A stretch of 64,000 bases of DNA from Apostichopus japonicus. Lineage: Eukaryota > Echinodermata > Holothuroidea > Aspidochirotida > Stichopodidae. This document shows positions 23,001 through 31,487 of the stretch, in pieces (position 1 is the first letter of the stretch; each line of letters opens with the position of its first letter). The stretch lies in the NCBI RefSeq assembly GCF_037975245.1, contig NC_092568.1:37662501-37726500 (forward strand). Direction: 5' to 3'. Made by a program: the position numbers and the translations under genes. The notes beneath the pieces were generated by a model. The model had not been told where the DNA came from. It saw nothing but the letters and a program-made list of their open reading frames with translations, and made no database searches.

Positions 23001-26000
23001 CGGCAATTACATAGTTCATGTGTGAAGTTGGAATAATTTGCGATGCATACACAGTTAGTCGTAGGTATTTTGACGGTCCAGGCACGATCGCTGAGCTAGC
23101 AGCCAGCTGTGTGCGGCCTGTTCGTTGGTGCTTTTTGCTAGCTGCGCGACAAATTAATCCTCCGTAACTTAGAAGCAGATTGCAGATAAGCCTACTACAG
23201 TCCGATGCAGTCACTTACGGTCAGAATTTTTGGTACGCTCATTACAAGGGTGTGTAGTACTAGGCCCATTTGAATTTCTTATTTTGGTAAGCCATATTTT
23301 CATTCCAGTACGCTAGCGTACCGGTGTACCGTAAAATTCCCACCCTGTTTGGTATGTGTCCTGGTATTTCTCTATCGTTATGCTTAAAAATTACGTTCTT
23401 ATGGTAATGAAAATCTCATCTTACAAGTTCCAGCTGAAATTTTCAGTTTTGTTACATGACCCAACAGAGAGGAGGGCTCATAAGTACAAGCCAAATTTTT
23501 TTTTTTTTTGGGGGGGGGAGATAGTTACAGAGGAATATTAACGAAATAAACCTTATACCAGTATTCAATTCAATTATTCACATGTAATAATGTTTGTCTA
23601 AGTTTTCTAATTTTATATATCCAATAACCATAAATCAAAATGACATGTTTTATATCCCTGCAGGCTGCATAATTTTAATCCAATCAGTAAATAGACTATT
23701 GTACATACTGATATTCCGCGCCACTGCCCCTAAGACTGAACCCCAACCCTCCCACTGAGCTGGCTCATCATGGTCGTCCTGTTGCTATGTTCAAGTTACT
23801 TCCGTGATATTTTTGGGAAAGTCAGGCTTATTCCTTCTTAAAAAATGAATGAAGGCTGAGAAGACAGCAGTTGAGCCTTATTGTGTACTACCTTTCTTCT
23901 CTTTTCCCCTACCTCTTTACCATTTGTCTCGAGCATATGTCGACGGATTAAGTCAAGCTGAAGTTGGAAACTAGCAAAGAAATTCTGAAGCTAGTCAAGA
24001 TCTCCTTGCCACAGTCACCTTGATTTTGCCTCTTGTTTTGTTTTTAGGAGGCTCATATACCTACAGTGAAGGTGCTACAGAGGAAAGTGTTTGTTGGTGG
24101 TATACAGAAGCTGACAGAGGAACGTATAGCTGAGTACTTCCTGCAGTTTGGGAAAGTTGAAGAAACGGTCATTCCAATAGACAAAGCCAATAACAACAAG
24201 AAGAGAGGATTCGCTTTTGTGATATTCAGTGATATTTCAAGTGTGAAGGAAGTTGTCGGTAAGGACATAAGGAACAAGAAACTCTCAATTTTCAGGGCAA
24301 ACTTTGATGTGAAATCAAAACAAGACCATATAATACCAGACCATATAGTATAGATGGAATATCGTGGCCAGAGAATGTGATCTTTAATACTTGTTTAGCA
24401 ATTTCAGCCACTTGTGTAACAATTTACTTCCAGTGCTATGAAATCATTTCATGGTGAAGGTGTCATACATCTGTGATTATAAGTTAAAGTTCTGGATATG
24501 TTGGGTAAAAGTCCTGTAAAATATATCATATTTTTTGTAACTGGAACAATTGTTGTTATGTCAGGTGATGAAAAGCCCTGTTAAATGTGTCATATAGTTC
24601 TGCTTTCAGACTTGAAAAGTTTTGGATATGGTATGTATAGTAAAACTTCTTGTAAAATGTACCATAGTTGCACACTCTGTGTATTCTCAACTGGAACAAT
24701 TTGGACTACAGTATGCTTGTTAAGAAAAGGGAAGTCCAGATAGTGATAAAATGCTGCTTTCACCATCATACATATTTAACATTCTATGACAGATATACAG
24801 AATCATACGATTGATGGGGTCGTTGTTGAGTGCAAGAAGGCCACACCTCAAGAGAAGGATGTCAGAGCAATGCGTAACAGAGGTATGAATGACAGAATGA
24901 GGAACGGTGAGTAAAGTCTACTCTACCTACCCCCCTTGTGTTGTTATTAACCAATACATATCTTTTCTTAAAAAGTTTAAGATATCATTATTAAAAAGTG
25001 TTGTAATTTTGTGTTTTCTGCTTTACAAAGTTATTATGCAATTCCTTTCTTTCTTTTATGACTCCTTGCCAATGGCAGAAGGAATCTATGCGATGGTGGT
25101 GGCTTTTGGTTGTGTGTGTGTTACTTTCTCGTAAACGCTCTTCAGAAGGAAAACTGGGGTATATTACATATTTGGTATGTAGGTTTGTCTTAGGTAGAAC
25201 TGGTTTTGGTTTTTGTTGGTATTGGTCAAAGGTCATTTGAGGTCAGCATTGGTCAAAGACTTAAAACATTGTTCACACGATATCTCAAGGAGTAGAAGTT
25301 GCAGAAAGCTCACACTTGGTGTGTAGCTTTCTGTTGGTGAGTAGACGATCCGTAGTGTTTTCCATGAATGTCAAAGGTCATTTGAAAATCTCAAGAAGGG
25401 GGCAGATCTTATATTCGGTGTGTAGAAGTACCAAATTAAGTACAAGAAGCCTATTGTTTTTGGTGGACGTTAGAGACCATTTGGAGTCACCACTGGTGAA
25501 ATTGTGAAAACCGTGTAAATAGGATATCTCAAGAAGGGAACATGGGCAGACCTGATATTTAGTTTATAGAAGTACCACATTGAGTAGAAGAAGCCTATTG
25601 TGTTTGGTGGAGGTCAAAGGTGATTTGGAGTCACCAGGGATCTAATTGTGAAAGCCTTGTAAACACGATATCTCAAGCTTGGGCAGATCTCATACTTGGT
25701 ATGAAGGTGTCTAACATTGAGTATATGAAGCCTGTTGTTTTGCTGGATGTCAAAGGTCATTTGGGGACAACAGGTCAAATTGTGCAAGCCTTATAATCCT
25801 GATATTGCAAGAAGGGAACCTTGGACAGATTTCATTATTGGTTTGTTGATGTACCATATCAAATTTAAGGAGCCTATTACTGCTTTTGGTGGAGGTCATC
25901 GGTCATTTGATGTCAACAAACGCCAAACATTTACTTTGCTCCCCTCTTACCTGTCTCTATACACTAACACACCTTCCTAAACATAATATGGCAAGGGAAG

Positions 26001-28850
26001 CTTGGACAGATCGCATATTTGGTATGTAATTGTACCACATTGAGTACAAGAAGCCTAATGTTGTGGGCAGATGTATCTATCACATTCAGTACAAGAAGCC
26101 TGTTATTGAGGTCAATGGTCATTTCAGGACAGCCTGCGTCATTTTGAATTTATGTTTGTCACATCACACTGCTTTTCACTGTATTACTTAGATCAAGTAT
26201 GTTGTAAACCCTCACTATACATTACGCCAGATTCATGAAGAAAACTGCTCATGTTATATCATCGAAACCACAATGCATTTTTGCATTCTGGTTCCTCAGT
26301 TGTTCTATCAATCAAGTGATTACACAGTGTAAACTTAAAAGGCAAGGTATCAATAAGCCTACTGGTTTTCTGCTTAAGCCATATGGTGAATATATCTTCC
26401 TAGCATCAATAACACACATTGAGGATTAAAAAACTTTAATGGAAATACTAATTAAGCCTACTTTTTCTTTTTTTTTTTCTTTTCTAAAGATTTCAATGAT
26501 GGATTTGGATCTGGACCTGGCTCAGGTGGACCTGGCCCAGGTGGACCTGGCCCTGGATTCCAAGGTGGCAATTTTGGACCAGGAGGAGGAGGAGGAGGTG
26601 GAGGTGGTGGTTTCAACAGAGGATGGGGAGGTGGAGGTAAGGGGTCCTTTCTAAGACATACACATACAATCACGAAGGATAGGATATGTAATTTATAGGT
26701 CACATAGGTGCTATCAAGTTCAGTGGAGTGTGTATAGGTACAGTTGTATGAAGATGTTCAATAAAAAAAAAATTCTTGTTCAAGTTTATGTTTGGAGTTG
26801 TCTCATGTACAAGAACAGTCAACCTTTCATCTGTGTATTGACGTAGCGTTAATCATGGGTTAGATGCTGCCCAATTTAACGTGCTGGCTCTGTGTAATAA
26901 TTTGCATCTTTTTCACAGGATACCCAGGTGGATTTGGAGGAGGCTTTGGTGGAGGCGGATATGGACCTGGGGGAGGATTTGGTGGACAAGCAGGAGGTGG
27001 TTATGGAGGCGGAGGATGGGGCCGAGGCTGGGGAAGTGGGTGGGGAAGCGGATGGGGAGGTAGTGGTTGGGGAAGCACTGGGGGTGGATATGGTAGTGGT
27101 GGCTGGGGCAGTGGTTGGGCAGGATATGGTAGTGCTGGAACCGGTGGTTATGGGAGTGCTGGAGGGGGAAGTGGTGGTTCAGCAGGCAGTGGCTATGATG
27201 GCAGAGGTGGATATGGCAGTGGAGGTTATGGCTCTGGCAGCAATCAAGGTAAAGATATCTTCATTGTCTTTATTCTATGTGATTTGGTGGTGGTTGAATC
27301 GATTTGGATGCTCTTCATATTGTTAACAGAATCAGGGAAGGGTCTAATATGTTACAGACACTGCCGGAATAGCGTACAGCAAGGTTTGACCAATAGGATC
27401 AAGCTATTTCACATATGAAGTGTAATTTTCAGAGTATGCGGATCTAAGAAATGTGATGTATTCTTTAGATGGGACACATAGCCATAGTGTTTTACACATC
27501 TAGGCAAATATAGTCCTTTTCCTAGTCCTCGGTCTGCCTTGCCCTGGATACAAGTAAAGTACCCCATAGTCTTAGAGTTTATGTTTCCAGATTGTACAAC
27601 ATTTAAAGCTTTGAAGATAGTGGAGTGACTTAAGTGTAGATGAGAAGTGATTAAAATGAATCAAACTTCTGCTGCAGAGATCTGTTATTCTCAATAGCCT
27701 TTAGAAGCTATGATAATTAGTTGTGCTTAACATGCATTGTGTCACCACGGTGTATTAAAGTGCAGAGATTTTTTATTCTCAATAGCCTTAAGGAGGTATG
27801 ATAATTAGTTGTATTTAATATGCATTGTTCTCTATGTTGTATTAAAGTGCCTTATCTCTTCCTCTAAAGCGCGATGGTCTGCCGCAAGTACCGCCCTTGT
27901 TCCAGGTGGCAGCGGGAGTGGTGGCAACAAAGACAGTGTCGGAGGTAGCAGTGGCGGCGGGGCCGATGCAAGCAGTGGCAGAGGAATGGGCAGTGGAATG
28001 GGAAGTGGAATGGGAAGTGGAGGAGGAGGAGGGACAGGAACAGGGGGCAGTGGTGACTTTGGCGCCAACTATGGTTCCCAAAGCTCAAACTTTGGACCCA
28101 TGAGACAGACCAATGGTACCACTGGACGATTCATGGGACAAACCAATCCTTACGGTGGTAACTATAGTTCTACTTGACAAACGTTTCTCTTGTTTACTGT
28201 TTCAATGAATGGCGTCACTTCTCAAGCAAAATAAGTAACAATTAATTGATGGAAGATAAGTTACCTGTAATAATTCAAATGTTCCCTTTGGTATAATTAC
28301 TGAAATAGATTGATATGTTGAAATCAAAAATTCTGAACAAGTGACCTGATGAACTGGCAGTGTTAGTTTTCTGCAGTTTTAGCTATGCATTTAGAGGGTA
28401 AAGGTATGAGTGTTTTAAATCTAGAAAATAAAGCTAGAGTGAGTTTGTTGACCTGATGCCATCAGTGGTACAAGGTACTATTATATGCATTAAGGAGGGA
28501 TTAAGTAACCTCTCTTGAACTGAAGGTATAGAAGAGCCATGTAGTAGACTCAGTCTTTGGTTTCACTCAGCAGCTGATGTGTAGTAATATCACCATGAAG
28601 CTTATTACAGACTCTACACCTGTGGTCTGGAATACACCATGTTAGAACCATAACAAGGTTATGTACCAATTGCTCTGCTGGCAGGCAAAAGGCAGTCTTT
28701 GGAATCTATTGAAAACTCATCTCTAGATATCATGTTGAAGTATATTCCTTGCTCTTTATTTCAGCGCCATATGGCAGTGGTGGTGTTAGTACTGGAACTG
28801 GCATAGGTGGAGGAGGCTTTGGCAACCAGGCCGGAGGAAGGAGGTTTTAA
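20013..28850 (+). CDS. hnRNP A/B-type RNA-binding protein, two RRMs and Gly/Trp-rich tail
   Basis: The exons assemble in phase as 20013-20030, 21242-21517, 24048-24258, 24793-24906, 26490-26636, 26919-27248, 27870-28157 and 28765-28850, predicting 489 aa. RRM1 (residues ~16-95) has RNP2 KIFLGG and RNP1 RGFGFVTF, followed by the family linker RAVSRE. RRM2 (~111-187) has KVFVGG and RGFAFVIF. The tail from ~207 is glycine-rich with GW repeats, then an M9-like SSNFGPM...NPYG signal (FGPM at 440-443). This architecture is hnRNP A1/A2B1: nuclear pre-mRNA binding, splicing and export, with import by transportin. An in-frame TAA 10 bases before the ATG supports the start. Other 3' ends are possible: reading through exon 7 to TGA at 28175-28177 (467 aa), or skipping exon 7 (393 aa). 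Orthology to A1 versus A2B1 is not resolved. Confidence 0.9.
20638..20916 (+). mobile_element. MITE with palindromic TIRs and telomere-like core (hnRNP intron 1)
   Basis: The ends are GTGGCTATTCTTACGACTAG and its exact inverse, each followed by TCGTAA, so each end is itself a small palindrome around ACTAGT. TTTAAGTAA flanks the element at 20629-20637 and 20917-20925, a candidate 9-bp duplication. The middle holds several TAACCCTAA-like units (20750-20806). It is non-coding and about 280 bases long. Confidence 0.85.
21242..21517 (+). CDS. hnRNP A/B exon 2, RRM1
   Basis: The acceptor TTTGCCTTTAG and donor GAG|GTTAGT enclose 92 codons, phase 0 at both ends. It carries the whole of RRM1 with both RNP motifs and ends in the conserved RAVSRE linker. 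Confidence 0.95.
21621..23347. mobile_element. hAT-like element, 14-bp TIR and 8-bp TSD (hnRNP intron 2)
   Basis: The termini CAGGGTGGGAATTT (left) and AAATTCCCACCCTG (right) are perfect inverted repeats, flanked by TTTGGTAT at 21613-21620 and 23348-23355. An 8-bp duplication with CAGGG ends is the hAT signature. Subterminal GGTAAGCA/TGCTTACC repeats lie at 21648-21740 and near 23286. No transposase frame is seen in 1.7 kb, so it is non-autonomous or decayed. A second element is nested inside. Confidence 0.92.
22191..22541. mobile_element. Nested hAT-like MITE with 8-bp TSD
   Basis: The ends are CAGTGGCGTAGGAA and, inverted, CAAGGGCGTAGGAA, and GGTGTTAA is duplicated at 22183-22190 and 22542-22549. 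It is about 351 bases long. The interior has a duplicated TGGCCT[CA]AGATGCAATTTGGTG segment (22291-22316 and 22372-22397). It sits within the 21621-23347 element and is therefore younger. Confidence 0.93.
24048..24258 (+). CDS. hnRNP A/B exon 3, RRM2 first part
   Basis: It encodes residues 99-168 plus one base. KVFVGG and RGFAFVIF are present. The acceptor is a TAGGAG tandem site, so the exon can start at 24048 or 24051, adding or removing one Glu. The donor is GTAAGG. The open frame continues into the intron to a TAG at 24351-24353, which would be a truncated RRM2 if the intron were retained. Confidence 0.93.
24793..24906 (+). CDS. hnRNP A/B exon 4, RRM2 end
   Basis: It encodes DIQNHTIDGVVVECKKATPQ and a basic linker ending NRGMNDRMRN. 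This supplies the last strand of RRM2 (VECKKATP, family VEVKKA-type). The acceptor is CTATGACAG and the donor GTGAGT, phase 1 to phase 1. Confidence 0.93.
25220..26130 (+). repeat. Tandem DR1-bearing repeat array (hnRNP intron 4)
   Basis: About six to seven degenerate units repeat the order GGTCAAAGGTCATTTG, GTGAAA, GATATCTCAAGAAGG, ACATTGAGTA and CAAGAAGCCTATTG. Spacing between GTCATTTG cores is mostly 136-146 bases, with one unit near 99. Several units keep two AGGTCA-like half-sites one base apart (25223, 25374, 25611 and 25748). Short open frames across it are not conserved between units. Confidence 0.88.
26490..26636 (+). CDS. hnRNP A/B exon 5, Gly/Pro-rich
   Basis: It encodes DFNDGFGSGPG, repeated GGPGPG, then a run of ten glycines and FNRGWGGG. 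The acceptor TTTTCTAAAG follows a T-rich tract and the donor is GTAAGG; phase is 1 to 1. This begins the low-complexity tail. Confidence 0.9.
26919..27248 (+). CDS. hnRNP A/B exon 6, GW- and GY-rich
   Basis: 109 codons of glycine-rich sequence include a tryptophan-spaced block (GWGRGWGSGWGSGWGGSGW) and later GYGSGGYGSGSNQG. The acceptor is TTTTTCACAG and the donor GTAAAG, phase 1 to 1. It is purely low complexity, and frames in the other two phases are shadows. Continuing the frame past 27248 only reads intron. Confidence 0.9.
27870..28177 (+). CDS. hnRNP A/B exon 7, M9/PY-NLS-like end
   Basis: The acceptor CCTCTAAAG opens phase 1. It encodes SG-rich repeats (GMGSGMGSGMGS), then GDFGANYGSQSSNFGPM and GQTNPYGGNYSST to a TGA at 28175-28177. 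QSSNFGPM matches the core of the hnRNP A1 M9 transportin signal, and NPY supplies the PY element. An internal G|GTAACT at 28157/28158 is in the right phase to splice to 28765. If not spliced, AATAAA at 28427-28432 could end the message. Confidence 0.88.
28178..28764 (+). other. Alternative 3'UTR or intron 7 of hnRNP A/B
   Basis: It holds AATAAA at 28427-28432, about 250 bases after the exon 7 stop. The stretch serves as 3'UTR if exon 7 is terminal and as intron if the 28157 donor is used. No other feature is seen. Confidence 0.55.
28765..28850 (+). CDS. hnRNP A/B exon 8, final coding exon
   Basis: The acceptor CTTTATTTCAG, phase 1, opens a frame encoding APYGSGG, GIGGGGFGNQAGGRRF and TAA. 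The basic-aromatic end resembles the GGRSRY terminus of hnRNP A2/B1. A donor AAG|GTAAAG lies at 28852/28853, two bases after the stop, implying a 3'UTR intron. Confidence 0.85.
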
Positions 28851-29317
28851 AGGTAAAGGCTCCACTTCTGTCTTCTTAATTAACAATTATTCCACATCCC
28901 AGTCTTCTCTGATGGGCAAGAGCTGTAAGGTATAAGTGTAGTATTGAAAGCTTTGTTATTAGAATAAGAAACCTGTGATTTGACAACCTTGCCAAGATTC
29001 CCCTGAAGGATCTATGCTGTTGTGATACAAATGCCAGGCAATTAAATGGTTTTCTACAAGTGTTAGACGGGTGCATTTTTTGTAACCATCACACAAAAGC
29101 AAGTAGGTAAGGGTTTCCTTTCAAAGCAGAGAATGTTGAATTCAAGTGTCTCATTTCGTCATGCCAAGTTGAAATATTTTGTAATTAAAGAAATGATAAT
29201 TAACACACAGTTGCTATGTCCAACTTAGTTTGATTGTAAGCTGAGATAGAAGCCTTCATCTCACTAATTTTTGGACATTCCAAGGATGTGATTGAGATTC
29301 TCATGGCTGAGTGTCAT

Positions 29318-29319
29318 AA

Positions 29320-29353
<34 letters not shown>
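29318..29353. repeat. (TA)n microsatellite
   Basis: About 17 uninterrupted TA units in the presumed 3'UTR intron of the hnRNP gene. Confidence 0.95.
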
Positions 29354-29356
<3 letters not shown>

Positions 29357-30074
29357 TGGGAAGATTAACAGAGGTGACCTTCTTTGCTACCACTTTCAAT
29401 ATTATTGTAAGAACGATGCAATGCCAATAACTGTTGTTAGAGAGTAAGAAAGTGTGGTAAGCGCTCAACAATTTTTAATTGACATTACTACATAACTGCA
29501 GAGATGACGCATGTCAAGTTATTATGGTTTAAAATCTGCTTTGATTTGATTCGGTGGGTAGTTGTATTGATCCTATGTTTGCCACAAATAAACAAGTTCG
29601 TCTCTCATGGTCTCAAAGCATTGATATCCATCTTAACTACAGCTCATAAGGCCATTCATAGTCACTCACTCAAAAAGAATTTATAATATGACTGTCAAGG
29701 ACGTCTGTCTGAAGGTTAGAAGGTTGCGTAGAAAAAGTTTAACACACAAGAAATTACAGCTTTGTGAAGACGAGTTTCAGCTGACAAGTTGCTAGCTATG
29801 TCAAGACAGTTTAAATTAACATTTGGGTAGAGAAGGTCCTAGTGGTGACAGTTTACCTCAGGCTTTTCACAATCAAATTACATTTTCTAGGACATAAGTT
29901 ATAACAGTCATTTAGAGGATACTTTATGGAGGCCTCCCAACCCTGACATTACATAGTTAGATTTTATGCACTATAGTTCTGCAACCAATTTTGGGCATAG
30001 ATTCTGCATCTTAGGCTGCACACCTTATTCTATGGTTTTCAGTGCATAGCTCTACAAACCTGCTATTACAGTTT

Positions 30075-30370
30075 CAGTGGTGTTGCATGTAGGCTAATAT
30101 GTAACCTGACTTTTATTTAACGTGGCATAGTTGTATGACTTGACTGGGCATAGGCTTTGCTATTTAACAATCTAAAATACTGATTTTGTAGTTTCAGATC
30201 TTTGGCTTGGTTGCATGTAGGCTAATACGTTTTAGGAGCTACAAAACCATATGTTACACACCATAGGTCTACGGTTTGGATGGACATGCATGTAGGCTAA
30301 TATGTTTTAGGAGCTTAACAACCATATGTTACACACCATAGGTCTACGGTTTGGATCGACATAGGTTTTG
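30075..30370 (+). repeat. Degenerate ~80-bp tandem duplication
   Basis: The order TGCATGTAGGCTAATA, TTTTAGGAGCT, ACCATATGTTACACACC, ATAGGTCTACGGTTTGGAT occurs twice in a row (about 30210-30286 and 30287-30362). A partial third copy starts near 30082. Confidence 0.85.
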
Positions 30371-31487
30371 TTACTTTCAAAGGATGTTATGGTATTTTTT
30401 CTAGTTTCTGCATTGCTCAAATTGCATGTACCATAATTCTGCGACTCGATCATCAGGCATATGCTTAATTATGTTATATTTGACAAACCAACTGTTATCG
30501 TTCAGGGCTGTGACTTAGCTGTGTGTTGGCATAGATGTTTACTTTTAGGTTTTTGCATACCGCATTTTACTCACTGCGCATAGGCATAGTTATATTAGAA
30601 TCTAAAATCCTAATTTTAATGATTCACAATAATGTGACTTGGTTTGGCTGAAGAGATTTTGTATCTGTAGGCTTTATGATCTTGAATTGGTAGTCTTACA
30701 GCTGGATAAAATAAAAATATTTGAGGTCCTGTGGATCTTAGTCTGTTCTAGTAGGTGGCTGAATTACAGTACAACTGTAAGATGTAAGCATCTTATATCT
30801 TATACCATGTAGCTTCTCTGTCTTCACATTGTACACCTAAAGGAATCTACAGGAATCAAACAGGCAATAGCAATTAAACATAGCTTAAGGGAAATTGAAC
30901 ATTCCTTAAGACCCTGCCTTCATGTAAGCATTTTAACGACTGAAATATTTGGTTTGGTTCAAACTAGAATTTGTAAAGTTTAACTAGTTCTAGATGTCAG
31001 TTATCCTTCTCATGGTATACAACTACTACTTAGTGAATTTCAGCAAGAAAGAACTTTACTTATAGCACGATAGAGGTCCCTGTGTCTGGTCAACTCAGCC
31101 TTCTGTGTTAATAGTGCTAAGTTAGCCTAACAAACGTATCCATGCAATGCATGATTACATGAGTCATCTAGCAACCAGGGTACCTTAAAGGAAGCAGTAA
31201 AGGCCATTATGCTCGCTGCATAGGCTGAAAGTTCTGGACTGTGTAACTTGTGCCTTGGTAAAGACATAGGTTTATGCAGCAAATTTGGCAAGAAGTATGT
31301 TTGTTTGTTAGGACCACAGTTTAGAGCAGTTTGTTCTAAGCTACAATACATTTATCAATGTTGTCATATGTTTACATACATATTATGCAGGCTATCAATC
31401 TCTTCAGTTTATTAGCATTTTGTTTCATTTTCTACTTCATATTTAATCTGTTTCTTCCTTTTTCCCCCTTTACCAACTCTATCACAG

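Larger units (their letters stand above)
28853..31487 (+). other. Probable 3'UTR intron of hnRNP A/B
   Basis: It is bounded by AAG|GTAAAG at 28852/28853 and by CCAACTCTATCACAG ending at 31487 after a strong pyrimidine tract. It contains a (TA)n run at about 29318-29353 and a partial tandem duplication near 30.2 kb. If exon 6 were joined directly to 31488, the frame would read GFTKN and stop at 31502-31504. Confidence 0.55.

Noticed and set aside
24259-24353. Continuation of RRM2 exon to its own stop (GKDIRNKK...IPDHIV)
   Set aside because: The GTAAGG donor at 24259 and exon 4 restore the conserved RRM2 end (VVDIQNHTIDG...VECKKATP), so the read-through is intron.
26928-27326. Alternative frames through the glycine-rich exon
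   Set aside because: These are shadow frames of a GC-rich low-complexity exon. Only the phase joined to RRM2 gives an hnRNP tail.
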